A DNA stretch of 64,000 nucleotides from Butyrivibrio sp. MB2005 (GTDB taxonomy: Bacteria > Bacillota > Clostridia > Lachnospirales > Lachnospiraceae), in NCBI RefSeq assembly GCF_000424285.1, contig NZ_AUJP01000004.1, forward strand, positions 1 to 64,000. Reading direction: 5' to 3'. Below the pieces are notes generated by a model that made no database searches, was not told the DNA's origin, and saw nothing but the letters and a program-made list of their open reading frames with translations. Position numbers and translations under genes: made by a program. Positions 28,985 through 38,748 of this stretch are shown piece after piece (within the stretch, counting starts at the first letter, position 1; each line of letters starts with the position of its first letter).

Positions 28985-29917
28985 ATGAAACTGCTTACCA
29001 TTATAGTTCCGTGCTATAACGAAGAAGAAAATATAACAGATTTCTATGATGAGCTTATGAAGACAGAGAGCTTCTTTAAGCAGCATGATGTGGACTTTGA
29101 GATTATCTATGTCAATGATGGATCAAAAGATCACACTGTGGCCGAAGTGAAGAAGCTTCATGAGCGTGATGAGAGAGTACACCTTATTAACTTTTCAAGG
29201 AATTTCGGAAAAGAGTCTGCGATTTATGCAGGCCTTCAGAAATCAAAGGGTGACTATGTCGTTATGCTGGACTGCGATCTGCAGGATCCACCGGCTCTTT
29301 TGCCTGAGATGTACGGCTATATCGTAAATGATGGTTTTGATTCTGTTGCCACAAGAAGGGTGACCAGAAAAGGCGAGCCGCCGATCAGATCATTTTTTGC
29401 CAGAAGATTCTACAGTCTTATCAACAGAATGTCCAAGACTGAGATCGTAGACGGTGCAAGAGATTACAGACTTATGACCAGACAGTTTGTTGATGCTATC
29501 CTTTCCATGGAGGAGTACAACAGATTCTCCAAGGGCATTTTCGGATGGGTCGGCTTTGAGACCAAGTGGCTTGAGTATGAGAATATTGAGCGCAAGAAGG
29601 GAGAGACCAAGTGGTCCTTCTGGAAGCTTTTCATATACGCACTGGATGGAATTACAGCATTTTCAACTGTTCCGCTTGCAGTGGCTTCAGTTCTTGGCGT
29701 TCTCTTCTGCTTCCTTGCAGCGGTGCTTATTATAGTCACCATTGTCAGAAAGGCAGTATACGGAGATCCCACCAGCGGATGGCCGTCACTTGTATGTATT
29801 ATCAGTCTTGTAAGTGGTGTGCAGCTGTTTTGCCTTGGAATTTTGGGACAGTACCTCAGTAAGACCTACCTTGAGGTTAAGAAAAGACCTATTTACATTG
29901 TTAAGGAAGAGATTTGA
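28985..29917 (+). CDS. GtrB/DPM1-like polyprenyl-phosphate glycosyltransferase
   Basis: A 310-residue GT2 enzyme that moves a sugar from a nucleotide donor to undecaprenyl phosphate at the inner face of the membrane. The GT-A domain has IIVPCYNEEENI, VNDGSKD and the DCDLQDPP metal motif; two C-terminal membrane helices (about 228-256 and 264-288) and GILGQYLSKTYLEVKKRPIYI are the GtrB signature. Products of such enzymes are flipped by GtrA-type proteins and used by GT-C transferases; a GtrA gene occurs about 30 kb downstream. Overlaps the next gene by four bases. Confidence 0.9.
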   Translation: MKLLTIIVPCYNEEENITDFYDELMKTESFFKQHDVDFEIIYVNDGSKDHTVAEVKKLHERDERVHLINFSRNFGKESAIYAGLQKSKGDYVVMLDCDLQDPPALLPEMYGYIVNDGFDSVATRRVTRKGEPPIRSFFARRFYSLINRMSKTEIVDGARDYRLMTRQFVDAILSMEEYNRFSKGIFGWVGFETKWLEYENIERKKGETKWSFWKLFIYALDGITAFSTVPLAVASVLGVLFCFLAAVLIIVTIVRKAVYGDPTSGWPSLVCIISLVSGVQLFCLGILGQYLSKTYLEVKKRPIYIVKEEI

Positions 29918-30687
29918 TGAGCAGGGCAATCACCTCAGAGACAAAAGTCAGTATAATCGTTCCTGTTTATAAAGCAGAGGCTTTTATCGGTGAGACCATA
30001 GAACAGGTTCAGAAGCAGTCCTATAGTGACTTTGAGCTGATACTGGTGCTGGATTCATCCAATGACAGAAGTGAAGACATCATTAGGGAGAAGGCAGCAG
30101 ATGACCAGCGTATTAAGCTTATTTGCAAGGAGCAAAACGAAGGTGCTGCGGCTGCCAGAAATACAGGCATAGATGCTGCGGAGGGCAGATATATAGCATT
30201 TCTTGATGCTGATGATATCTGGGATCCTTGTAAGCTCGAAAAAGAGCTGGCTTTTATGAAGGAGAACAATGCAGGCTTTGTTTTTACAGCTTATGAATTT
30301 GGCGATGAAAACGCAAAGCCTACCGGTAAGGTGGTGCATGTTCCAAAGACCTTAGCTTATAAGCAGGCTCTATCAAGGACTATTATTTTTACGTCCACGG
30401 TTTTGATGGACAGGAGAGTTATTCCGGATGAGCTGATCCACATGCCCATTATTGAGAGTGAGGATACAGCCACCTGGTGGAGAATATTAAAAAGTGGTAT
30501 TACGGCTTACGGTTTGGATGAGGTTCTTGTGGTCTACAGAAGACCTGTCAAGTCACTTTCATCCAATAAGCTGAAAGCAGTTAAACGTATTTGGGGTTTA
30601 TACAGAAATATTGCAGAATTGTCAGCTGTTTCCAGTGTTTTTTATCTCGTGGCATGGGGGCTGCGTGCTACACTGAGGAGACTGTGA
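29914..30687 (+). CDS. Family 2 glycosyltransferase
   Basis: A 257-residue GT-A enzyme: SIIVPVYKAEAFIGETI at the N-terminus, AARNTGIDAAEGRYIAFLDADD with the DADD metal motif near residue 90, and an ESEDTATWW block around 170 typical of the CpsI/teichoic-type GT2 group. It has no clear membrane helix except a hydrophobic C-terminal stretch. Translation is coupled to the GtrB-like gene by ATGA overlap. Donor and acceptor are unknown; it likely extends the lipid-linked repeat unit. Confidence 0.88.
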   Translation: MMSRAITSETKVSIIVPVYKAEAFIGETIEQVQKQSYSDFELILVLDSSNDRSEDIIREKAADDQRIKLICKEQNEGAAAARNTGIDAAEGRYIAFLDADDIWDPCKLEKELAFMKENNAGFVFTAYEFGDENAKPTGKVVHVPKTLAYKQALSRTIIFTSTVLMDRRVIPDELIHMPIIESEDTATWWRILKSGITAYGLDEVLVVYRRPVKSLSSNKLKAVKRIWGLYRNIAELSAVSSVFYLVAWGLRATLRRL

Positions 30688-30709
30688 CAGGAATCTAAAG
30701 GGATATTGT

Positions 30710-32125
30710 ATGAAACAGGTTGAATCCATAAAGAGAATTTTTGTGTTATGTCTTGGACTCATAGGTCTTTCCATGCAGACGGCAGTATATGCCTTCTTTT
30801 GGCTTAAAGTATATTATCCGCTGGTTCATGAACCAAGATATGCTGGCGGTTATTATGTAGGTCCCGGACTCCATCTTTATTTTCGTGGACACCTGCTTGT
30901 AATAGCGATCTATTTTGTTTTATTACTCTTTTTATCTAATACCTACGGAGGGCTGAAGATAGGATATCTGAAATCAATGGATATTTTCCTTTCTCAGATA
31001 TTTGCCCTTTTAATGGTAAATGTAATTTCATATTTCCAGATATCATTGTTTGGACTTCAGCTGGTAAGGATTGTTCCTATGCTTGAGCTTTTGGCTATTC
31101 AGCTGATCATCTCATTTTTATGGGCTGTCTGTACCAACTGGCTGTACCGTTCGATTTTCCCTGCAAGACAGATGCTTCTTGTAAGCGGGGAATACCCGGT
31201 TGATGATATCCTTCGGAAATTCAATTCCAGAAAAGATAAATATAATATTGTAAAGTGCATGAATATCAAGGAAGGCATTGAAAAGATCGAGAAGGAAAGC
31301 CTTGAAAGATATGATGCGGTTGTTATTTGGGATATTCCCACCCAGGACAGAAACAAGCTTCTTAAGTTCCTGTACGCACATTCAATCAGGGTATATCTGA
31401 TGCCCAAGATTACGGATGTTCTGGTAAAGGGTTCAACTCAGATGCATCTGTTTGATACTCCGGTACTTCTTCTTAGAGAGTATTACCTTAAGATTGAAGA
31501 ACGTGCCATCAAGAGAATGGTAGATGTTATATGCGCTCTTATACTTGTTGTGCTTTCTTCACCTGTCATGCTGATCACAGCTATCATAATCAAGCTTTAT
31601 GACGGTGGCCCGGTGCTGTATAAGCAGATAAGGTGCACAGAGAATCAGAGACAGTTCAAGATCATGAAGTTCAGAAGCATGCGTGTGGATGCTGAAAAGG
31701 ACGGTGTTGCAAGACTCGCCACCAAGAACGATTCCAGAATCACACCTATCGGTAAGTTCATAAGAGCAGTCAGAATTGATGAACTTCCGCAGCTGTTCAA
31801 TATCCTTCGCGGAGATATGTCATTTATAGGACCAAGACCCGAGAGACCGGAGATCATTGAGCAGTACATGGAGACCATGCCGGAGTTTGCTTTCAGAATG
31901 AAGGTGAAAGCAGGACTTGCAGGATATGCGCAGGTATACGGTAAGTACAATACTACGCCCTATGACAAGTTGAAGCTCGATCTTGCATATATAGAGAATT
32001 ATTCAGTATGGCTCGATTTTAAACTTATGCTTTTGACACTTAAAATACTGTTTACACCTGATGCCACAGAGGGTGTTGAAGAGACGCAGATTACTGCTCT
32101 CAAACAGGACAGTGAGAATAACTGA
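30710..32125 (+). CDS. Polyprenyl glycosylphosphotransferase (initiating sugar transferase)
   Basis: Starts polysaccharide assembly by moving a sugar-phosphate to undecaprenyl phosphate. The 471-residue protein has four or five N-terminal membrane helices, a nucleotide-like soluble domain, and a C-terminal bacterial sugar transferase domain from about residue 265: KRMVDVICALILVVLSSP, KFRSMRVDAE, RIDELPQLFNILRGDMS, then FIGPRPERP. This is the WcaJ/WbaP large-monotopic layout. The first sugar is not predictable. Its presence marks a complete Wzx/Wzy-like or ABC-exported polysaccharide system. Confidence 0.92.
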   Translation: MKQVESIKRIFVLCLGLIGLSMQTAVYAFFWLKVYYPLVHEPRYAGGYYVGPGLHLYFRGHLLVIAIYFVLLLFLSNTYGGLKIGYLKSMDIFLSQIFALLMVNVISYFQISLFGLQLVRIVPMLELLAIQLIISFLWAVCTNWLYRSIFPARQMLLVSGEYPVDDILRKFNSRKDKYNIVKCMNIKEGIEKIEKESLERYDAVVIWDIPTQDRNKLLKFLYAHSIRVYLMPKITDVLVKGSTQMHLFDTPVLLLREYYLKIEERAIKRMVDVICALILVVLSSPVMLITAIIIKLYDGGPVLYKQIRCTENQRQFKIMKFRSMRVDAEKDGVARLATKNDSRITPIGKFIRAVRIDELPQLFNILRGDMSFIGPRPERPEIIEQYMETMPEFAFRMKVKAGLAGYAQVYGKYNTTPYDKLKLDLAYIENYSVWLDFKLMLLTLKILFTPDATEGVEETQITALKQDSENN

Positions 32126-32157
32126 TCTTAACGCTACGTGACAGGAGTCGCCTGACT

Positions 32158-33252
32158 ATGAGTAGAAAAACTGAGAATTACGACAGTGAGATTATAAACC
32201 TTAGAGCATTCTATTTAAGATTAATATCAAGACTTTGGGTTGTTATCATGGCTGCAGTGGCAGGAGCTGCTGTAGGCGGACTTATATATTTTCTGGCTAA
32301 CGTTGTTTTTGCTGCTCCCAGGAATTATTATACGGATTCCACACTTTATATTTATTTTGCTTATGATGAGAATAAGGGAACTCAGGTGGACTATTACAAT
32401 GCCTTTACCTGGAACACTCTCATAAAGACAGATGAGTCTATAGTTGGTGAGGCTATCCAGGGGCTCAAGGCAGCAGGCTATGACAATGTCACTGCCGATG
32501 TTGTGGCTGACAGCGTAAGTGCGGATATTCCATCTGATGTCAGGGTTATGGTGCTGACAGTAAAAAATACAGATAAGGATTTTGCCGAAGCTCTGACCGT
32601 AGCCATGAATGATGCACTTGTAAACTATGGTAAGGTCAACACGGCTTTTGATCAGATAAAGCTTCTTGGAAGGTCTGAGGTAAAGTTGGAGATCGTATCT
32701 GATAAGATTTTTACAGCAATAATTCTTGGCGCAGTTATAGGATTTATTATAGCTGTACTGGCAGAGCTTGTTCTTGAGTCTATGAATGATGCCATATATA
32801 TTCCTGAGGATGCAGAGAGAAGGTATCGTCTGCCTGTTTTTGGAGTGATCACAAGGGATGGCCAGGAGGAGCCTTCATTTTTCAGAAATGAGCTGCTCTC
32901 AGCCTATGAAGCTAACATGAAAAGTATATCCGAAGCAGCGGTTTTCTGTGTCGATGACAGAGGTAACGCTGAGCTTGCCACCAGGAATACTGATAAACTT
33001 AAAGGAATTCTTGGAAGCACTGTTTCCGAGAAAATTAAGTATGTTCCCATGCCGCTTCCCGGAGATAACAAAGATGCGGAAGGCAGTCTGAAGACTGTGG
33101 GCGGTGCACTTATCATGATTCGTGCCGGAAAGCGAAACGGAGCTATGACTGCGCATCTGATATCACAGCTTAAAAAGCTTGGATGTCCCGTACTTGGTAT
33201 GATACTTGTAGATGCGGATAAGAAGTTTATGGAACAATATTTGGGGCTTTGA
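32158..33252 (+). CDS. Wzz/CpsC-like chain-length protein with kinase-like tail lacking a P-loop
   Basis: A 364-residue membrane protein: helix 1 at about 27-50, extracytoplasmic segment to about 183, helix 2 at 184-206, as in CpsC/Wzz regulators of chain length. The cytoplasmic part after residue 210 (about 155 residues) resembles the end of a BY-type tyrosine kinase: AHLISQLKKLGCPVLGMILVDADKK then a lone Tyr. No Walker A GxxxxGKS and no Tyr cluster are seen, so kinase activity is unlikely. No separate CpsD kinase is in the window. AGGAG is 10 nt before the ATG. Confidence 0.78.
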   Translation: MSRKTENYDSEIINLRAFYLRLISRLWVVIMAAVAGAAVGGLIYFLANVVFAAPRNYYTDSTLYIYFAYDENKGTQVDYYNAFTWNTLIKTDESIVGEAIQGLKAAGYDNVTADVVADSVSADIPSDVRVMVLTVKNTDKDFAEALTVAMNDALVNYGKVNTAFDQIKLLGRSEVKLEIVSDKIFTAIILGAVIGFIIAVLAELVLESMNDAIYIPEDAERRYRLPVFGVITRDGQEEPSFFRNELLSAYEANMKSISEAAVFCVDDRGNAELATRNTDKLKGILGSTVSEKIKYVPMPLPGDNKDAEGSLKTVGGALIMIRAGKRNGAMTAHLISQLKKLGCPVLGMILVDADKKFMEQYLGL

Positions 33253-33253
33253 T

Positions 33254-34039
33254 ATGTCAAGAATTCAGCTTTTAGTTTCGGCGCTGTCTGAGGATACGGA
33301 CAGACTGCCGGTAAAAATGAATATTCAGTCCGATGCCATCATCATCAATCAGAAGATGAAATTCGGCTATTTAGAGCAAAGCTATAATGGGCATAAGATT
33401 AAGATTTTTAATTGCAACGAGAAGGGTGTGGGGCTATCAAGAAACCTTGCGCTACTCCGCGCTGATCATGAGCTTGTGCAGTTTTGTGATGAAGATATTG
33501 TCCTTGATGATGGATATACTGCTCTTGTGGAGAAGGAGTTTGATGCTCATCCCGAGGCCGATATGATCATGTTTAATGTGAAGCAGGCCAAGGGGAGAGA
33601 AACCTATCACAATTCCCAGTTTGCCAGAGTGACCTATAAGAATTACGGAAGATATCCTGCATATGCCATAATCGCAAGGAGAGAGAAGCTTCACAAGCAT
33701 TCGATTACCTTTTCACTTCTTTTTGGAGGCGGTGCTAAATTCAGTAACGGAGAGGATTCTCTTTTTATAAAGGACTGCCTTGATAAGGGAATCAGGATTT
33801 ATAAAACAAATATCCAGATTGGACATGAGGAGGGAGGTCGTCCTTCCACATGGTTTTCGGGATATAACGAGAAGTTTTTCTATGACAGAGGATATCTGTA
33901 TCACTACCTGTATGGACAGCTTGCCGTACCTATGTGCATGAGATTTTTGGTGGCGCATAAAAAGCAGCTGTGCAAAGAGATATCGCTGCCAAGGTGCTTT
34001 TTGATCATGAGAAGAGGCGTAAAGGACGCGCGTAGATAA
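33254..34039 (+). CDS. GT-A-like glycosyltransferase with atypical N-terminus
   Basis: The ATG one base after the preceding stop codon is preferred; an in-frame start 14 codons upstream would overlap that gene. The 261-residue product starts MSRIQLLVSALSEDTDRL and continues MNIQSDAIIINQ instead of the usual GT2 IIVPxYN strand. The GLSRNLALLRADHELVQF block and FCDEDIVLDDGY (about 77-88, probable metal motif) show a GT-A fold. NGEDSLFIKDCLDKGI is the typical catalytic-base region. It sits between the chain-length gene and the polymerase gene. Confidence 0.72.
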   Translation: MSRIQLLVSALSEDTDRLPVKMNIQSDAIIINQKMKFGYLEQSYNGHKIKIFNCNEKGVGLSRNLALLRADHELVQFCDEDIVLDDGYTALVEKEFDAHPEADMIMFNVKQAKGRETYHNSQFARVTYKNYGRYPAYAIIARREKLHKHSITFSLLFGGGAKFSNGEDSLFIKDCLDKGIRIYKTNIQIGHEEGGRPSTWFSGYNEKFFYDRGYLYHYLYGQLAVPMCMRFLVAHKKQLCKEISLPRCFLIMRRGVKDARR

Positions 34040-34064
34040 GCTTCAACATCATTGTGGTGAACCT

Positions 34065-35225
34065 ATGATTATTTACCTGTTACTGACGGTTTCGGTTCTG
34101 CTTATAGCATTAACTGTAAAGTCAAAGCAGAAGCTGACACCGGCCCTGGTGAGGGATGATTACAATTATGTATATTGTGGAATTACCAGAAGCCAGCTAA
34201 AAAGCCGTATGGGGCTTTTGGCCATTTTTGTGCTGCTTACGGGAATATCCGCCATAAGACTGAATGTGGGTAATGACTACAGTAAGTATGTGGAAATTAT
34301 GCACAGAGCTTACAGTGATGCCATTGTTCCCACAGAGTGGGGATTCAATGCCCTGACGAAGATCGTTTACAGGTTTTCGGGCTTTGAGAATTATGTGGCG
34401 GTATTCGCAATTTTTGCGGCAGTTACGGTAGCACTTTTTCTTGGCGAGATATACAGACAATCAGAAGATTTCTGGATGTCCTTTATGATGTTCATGCTGC
34501 TTGGGTATTATTTTCAGTCCATAAGCACGGTGAGATATTACCTTGCTCTTGGAGCAGCTCTTATGGCCATGAGATTTTGCCTTAAAGGAGACTGGCCGGC
34601 ATTTGTGATGGTGGTGCTTTTGGGATCACTTTTTCACAAGTCATTACTGGTGATTCTGGTGCTTTATCCGCTGGCAGCATACAGATGGAAGAGGTGGATG
34701 TACGGTGCTTTTGGAGTGCTTTGTATCTCGACACTGTTTCTGAAGGACATATATTTAAAGATTGCAATTAAGATTTATCCTTCCTATGAAGGTACAGAGT
34801 ATTTAAGCGGCGGTACCAGCAAAGTAAGTATATTAAGATGCCTTGCCGTTATGGTATTTGCGATTTACGTTCTTGGAAAAGATTTGTTTGACGACAAGCG
34901 TATGAGATTTTACTTTATGTGCAATTTCGGCGCTTTTGCACTGTATGTATTTTGCTCATTCTTGCCTACTGTTTCCAGAATCGCATATTACCTTACAGTT
35001 ACACAGATTCTCTTTGTACCCGCACTTCTTCTTAGGATGAAGGAGGACATCAGGTCCAGAGTTAACATGAAGCTTCTTGCAAAAATCGCTGTCATAGTCT
35101 TTTGCGCATTGTATTTTGTTATGTACATGAGAAGGGCAGCTGATGACGGAGTAAGAGTTTTGCCCTATGAGACAATCTTTTTCCATGAGCTCCCTGCGAC
35201 TTTATCAGAGAGAGGCTTTGGCTGA
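34065..35225 (+). CDS. EpsG-family polysaccharide polymerase-like protein
   Basis: A 386-residue integral membrane protein with about ten helices. The RLNVGNDYSKYVEIMHRA motif near residue 65, followed by a TEWGFNALTKI loop, and SISTVRYYLALGAALMAM and GSLFHKSLLVIL further on, identify the EpsG family. EpsG-type proteins are thought to polymerise repeat units at the outer face of the membrane, the Wzy role. No other Wzy candidate is obvious in this cluster. Confidence 0.85.
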   Translation: MIIYLLLTVSVLLIALTVKSKQKLTPALVRDDYNYVYCGITRSQLKSRMGLLAIFVLLTGISAIRLNVGNDYSKYVEIMHRAYSDAIVPTEWGFNALTKIVYRFSGFENYVAVFAIFAAVTVALFLGEIYRQSEDFWMSFMMFMLLGYYFQSISTVRYYLALGAALMAMRFCLKGDWPAFVMVVLLGSLFHKSLLVILVLYPLAAYRWKRWMYGAFGVLCISTLFLKDIYLKIAIKIYPSYEGTEYLSGGTSKVSILRCLAVMVFAIYVLGKDLFDDKRMRFYFMCNFGAFALYVFCSFLPTVSRIAYYLTVTQILFVPALLLRMKEDIRSRVNMKLLAKIAVIVFCALYFVMYMRRAADDGVRVLPYETIFFHELPATLSERGFG

Positions 35226-35247
35226 TTTAAACCCTGTTTATTGAGGT

Positions 35248-36138
35248 ATGAATATGAAAAGACCATTTTTTACAATAATAGTTGTTGCCTATAATGCAGG
35301 TGATGATCTTATAAAAACCATAGACAGCATAAAAATGCAGAGCTTTGACGATTACAGGATCGTGATAAAAGACGGCGGTTCAACTGACGGATCTCTTGAA
35401 AAAGCTGCCCAGATGCTGGGAATTACAGCCTCGGGAGAATCCCCTGATAGAAGGGCAAAGATCATTAAAGGCAAGGATCATGGTATTTATGATGCCATGA
35501 ATATTGCTGTAGAGAATATAAAAGAAGACTATGGCACAGAGATAAGTGCCGGAGAAGTCCCGGGGTTCATTTATTTCCTTAACTGCGGAGATATTTTTTC
35601 AAGCGCTCTTGTTTTGTCCAAGGTATACGAGCAGATAACGAATACGATAAAGAGCCTTGGCACTACGCTTCCTGCCATATACTATGGTGATATTTTTGAG
35701 ATGCAGACAGGACAGAGGGTTTCATCTGTTCCTAAGATAAATGATTTTGCCTGCTATAGAAATGTGCCTTCGCATCAGGCTTGTTTTTATGATATGAGAC
35801 TTATGTTCAGATATCAGTTCGATACTGTTTGGAAAGTGCGTGCGGACTATGAGCATTTTCTCAGATGTGTGTATGTGGAGAAGGCTCAGACCGTATATCT
35901 CAGGATGCTTATAGCAGATTATGAGGGCGGCGGATTTTCGGAAACTGTGGAGAACAGGAAGATTTCTGAGAGGGAGAGAGAACAGATCATTCATTTGTAT
36001 CTCAGCAGGTCACAGATTCAGAAGTACGATATGATAAGAGCACTTACTTTGGCTCCTGTCCGTACAAAAATAGCGCAGAATCCTAAGACCGCAGGTTTTT
36101 ATAATAAAATAAAAAGCCTTATATATGGGCGAAAATAA
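35248..36138 (+). CDS. Family 2 glycosyltransferase
   Basis: A 296-residue GT-A enzyme: FFTIIVVAYNAGDDLIKTI, KDGGSTDGSLEKA, then GIYDAMNIAV and YFLNCGDIF in place of the DxD motif region, the pattern of the WcaA-like GT2 group (colanic-acid type) with LNCGD. PSHQACFYDMRLM and VRADYEHFLRC follow, also typical. No membrane helix. Sugar specificity is unknown. Preceded by GAGG. Confidence 0.87.
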   Translation: MNMKRPFFTIIVVAYNAGDDLIKTIDSIKMQSFDDYRIVIKDGGSTDGSLEKAAQMLGITASGESPDRRAKIIKGKDHGIYDAMNIAVENIKEDYGTEISAGEVPGFIYFLNCGDIFSSALVLSKVYEQITNTIKSLGTTLPAIYYGDIFEMQTGQRVSSVPKINDFACYRNVPSHQACFYDMRLMFRYQFDTVWKVRADYEHFLRCVYVEKAQTVYLRMLIADYEGGGFSETVENRKISEREREQIIHLYLSRSQIQKYDMIRALTLAPVRTKIAQNPKTAGFYNKIKSLIYGRK

Positions 36139-36195
36139 TCGCTCATGTAGTAAGCAGCAATGCTATGCCGCTTGCTATAGCGAAGGAGTCTTAGT

Positions 36196-37512
36196 ATGAG
36201 AGTTTTGTGGGTATGTAATATAATGCTGCCTGCTTTTGCAAAGGCAAAGGGGCTTCCCTGGTCAGACAGAGAGGGATGGCTTTCAGGTGCCTATGAGAAG
36301 CTAAAGGCAGGCAGGAATACAGTTAAAATTCAGCTCGGAATTAGTTTTCCGGGCGATTTTGGTATGGAAGAAATTGATGGTGTCAGATTCTATGGCTTTA
36401 ATGAGAATCTGAATTCACCTGAGGTATATGATGAAAAATTGGAAGACAGGTTTAAGGAGATAATTGACGACTTTAAGCCTGACATGATCCATGTTTTTGG
36501 AACAGAGTTTCCACACAATCTTGCTGCAGAAAAGGCCTTTGGAAGACCGGACAGAACACTTCTTGGAATTCAGGGTGTATGCAGTGAGATAGCGAAGGTA
36601 TATATGGCGCATCTCCCGGAGTCCGTTCAGAATGATCTGACCTTCAGGGATAAATATAAAAATGATGGCCTCGTTCAACAGATGGAGAAATTCAGGTTAA
36701 GGGGCGAGACTGAGAAAAAAGCAATTTCACTTGCGGGACACATCACAGGAAGAACCGAGTTTGATAAACGGGTTACTTCTGAAATAAATCCGTCTGCGGT
36801 TTATCATCATATGAATGAAACCATGAGATCGACCTTCTATAAAGGTACCTGGAGATCTGTGAATACAGTTACTCACAGTATCTTTTTATCTCAGGGTGAC
36901 TATCCCTTAAAGGGCTTCCATTTTGTGCTGGAAGCAATGCCTGAGATCCTTGCTGAATTCCCGGATACGAAAATCTATGTTGCTGGTAACAGCGTTATAG
37001 GCAAGATAAAACGTAAGACAGTAACAGTGCCCGATGAGCAGAAGGATGCTTCCGGGAAAAGTAAGTATCCTCTTGCCATTCGCATTTCAGGATACGGTAA
37101 ATATCTAAAGAAACTGATAAGAAGAAACCGCCTTGGCGGAAAAGTAATAATGCTTGGAAAGCTTTCAGCTGAGCAGATGAAGGAGCAGCTCCTTAAGAGT
37201 AATCTTTTCATTTGTCCATCAACCATTGAGAATTCACCTAACTCCCTTGCAGAAGCAATGCTTCTTGGAGTGCCTGTTGTTGCATCCAATACGGGCGGTA
37301 TTCCAAGTATGCTTGAGAAAAACGTTGATGGAATTTTGTTTGAAGAAGGCAATCCACATGATCTTGCAAAATGTGTGATTCAGATTTTCAGGGAGCCCGT
37401 GATAGCTGCTGTTTACGGTGATAATGCCAGAAAACATGCACTTATTACCCATGATGGGGATGCCAATTTTAAAAGACTTATAGAAATATATCAGGAAATA
37501 ACGAGAGAATGA
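36196..37512 (+). CDS. Family 4 glycosyltransferase
   Basis: A 438-residue GT-B enzyme. The N-domain begins MRVLWVCNIMLPAFAKA and has MIHVFGTEFPHNL; the C-domain carries the retaining EX7E region in ENSPNSLAEAMLLG at about 344-357 and TGGIPSMLEKNVDG after it. Uses an NDP-sugar on a lipid-linked acceptor in the cytoplasm. GAAGGAG is upstream; the gap before it contains only a small imperfect hairpin. Coupled to the next gene by ATGA overlap. Confidence 0.88.
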   Translation: MRVLWVCNIMLPAFAKAKGLPWSDREGWLSGAYEKLKAGRNTVKIQLGISFPGDFGMEEIDGVRFYGFNENLNSPEVYDEKLEDRFKEIIDDFKPDMIHVFGTEFPHNLAAEKAFGRPDRTLLGIQGVCSEIAKVYMAHLPESVQNDLTFRDKYKNDGLVQQMEKFRLRGETEKKAISLAGHITGRTEFDKRVTSEINPSAVYHHMNETMRSTFYKGTWRSVNTVTHSIFLSQGDYPLKGFHFVLEAMPEILAEFPDTKIYVAGNSVIGKIKRKTVTVPDEQKDASGKSKYPLAIRISGYGKYLKKLIRRNRLGGKVIMLGKLSAEQMKEQLLKSNLFICPSTIENSPNSLAEAMLLGVPVVASNTGGIPSMLEKNVDGILFEEGNPHDLAKCVIQIFREPVIAAVYGDNARKHALITHDGDANFKRLIEIYQEITRE

Positions 37513-38732
37513 TAAGTGTAACCTTCGTTTCGAACTTCATAAATCATCATCAGATTCCTTTCTGTGATGAGATGTACAAAAACCTTGGAGATTCCTTCAG
37601 GTTTATTGAAGCTGTGCCTATGGAGCAGGGGCGAAAGGCCATGGGATGGAGCGATGATTCAGAGAGCCTTCCCTATGTGCACAGGTTATATGAAGAAGAA
37701 AATGTCTGCGCTGATTATATAAAAAACTGCGATGTTTTGATGCTGGGCTGGACAGGTCTTAGCAAGGACAGCAATGAGGACAGGCTTATAAGAGAGAGAA
37801 TGGATTCCGGCAGACCTGTTATCAGAGTCAGCGAGAGGATATACAGAGAAGGCAGATGGAAGGCTATTTCGCCAAGAGGACTTATGGCGAAATATGATGA
37901 GCATGTGAGATATAAAAACGGTCCTGTATACATGCTGTGTGCAGGAGCTTACGTTTCGGGAGATTTTAAACTTATCGGTGCATATCCTGACAAGATGTTT
38001 AAGTGGGGATATTTCCCGCCGCTAAAAAGATATGATGATCATGAACTTTCATCAATGCTTTACAGGAGGGGAGAGCAGCTTAGAATATGCTTTGCTGCGA
38101 GACTGATTAAGCTTAAACATCCGGAGTTTGTACTGTATGCCGCAGGTATTTTGAAAAAGGAAAAGATAGATTTTCATATAGATGTGGTCGGAGACGGACC
38201 ACTTTTTGCAGAGCTTGAGAGTAGGATAAAGGGAGCTGGATTAACTGAATGTGTAACCCTTTGCGGTTCAAAGAGTCCGGAAGAAGTAAGAGAGGTCATG
38301 GAAAAAAGCCATGTATTTATTTTTGCAAGTAACTATCTTGAGGGATGGGGAGCTGTGGTTAATGAAGCAATGAACAGTGCATGCGCTGTTATTGCATCCT
38401 CAGAAGCCGGCGCTGTCCCTTATCTTATAAGAGATGGAGAAAACGGACTTACCTTTGATGGTTGCAGCAAAAAGGATTTTAAGAATAAGCTTTTGATGCT
38501 GACGGGAGATAGTGGCGATACCATGATAAGAAGATTTCAAAATGCCGCTTATGAGACCATTGTATCTTCCTGGAATGCAGAGAATGCAGCAAAAAGATTG
38601 TTGTCCTTCTGTAATCAGATAATGTCCGGAGGAAGCGTTGCAGCCCCTGCAAAAGGGCCCATGAGTGAAGCAGAGGTTATAAAAGCGCCGCCATTTTGGA
38701 GGGGATTCCTGGAAGATAATCATCTGGAATAG
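37509..38732 (+). CDS. Family 4 glycosyltransferase
   Basis: A 407-residue GT-B enzyme that overlaps the preceding GT4 gene by four bases. The acceptor domain starts MISVTFVSNFINHHQIPFCDEMYK. The donor site is EGWGAVVNEAMNSA at about 278-291 (EX7E) with SEAGAVPYLIRDGENGL. A Pro/Ala tail of about 30 residues follows. Together with its neighbour it would add two successive sugars. Confidence 0.88.
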   Translation: MISVTFVSNFINHHQIPFCDEMYKNLGDSFRFIEAVPMEQGRKAMGWSDDSESLPYVHRLYEEENVCADYIKNCDVLMLGWTGLSKDSNEDRLIRERMDSGRPVIRVSERIYREGRWKAISPRGLMAKYDEHVRYKNGPVYMLCAGAYVSGDFKLIGAYPDKMFKWGYFPPLKRYDDHELSSMLYRRGEQLRICFAARLIKLKHPEFVLYAAGILKKEKIDFHIDVVGDGPLFAELESRIKGAGLTECVTLCGSKSPEEVREVMEKSHVFIFASNYLEGWGAVVNEAMNSACAVIASSEAGAVPYLIRDGENGLTFDGCSKKDFKNKLLMLTGDSGDTMIRRFQNAAYETIVSSWNAENAAKRLLSFCNQIMSGGSVAAPAKGPMSEAEVIKAPPFWRGFLEDNHLE

Positions 38733-38748
38733 ATAGAGGAGTAAGTAT

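Noticed and set aside
36139..36195. Further copy of the MITE-like element between glycosyltransferase genes
   Set aside because: There is only an imperfect CGCT/AGCG hairpin and none of the CCCTCATCCG ends.
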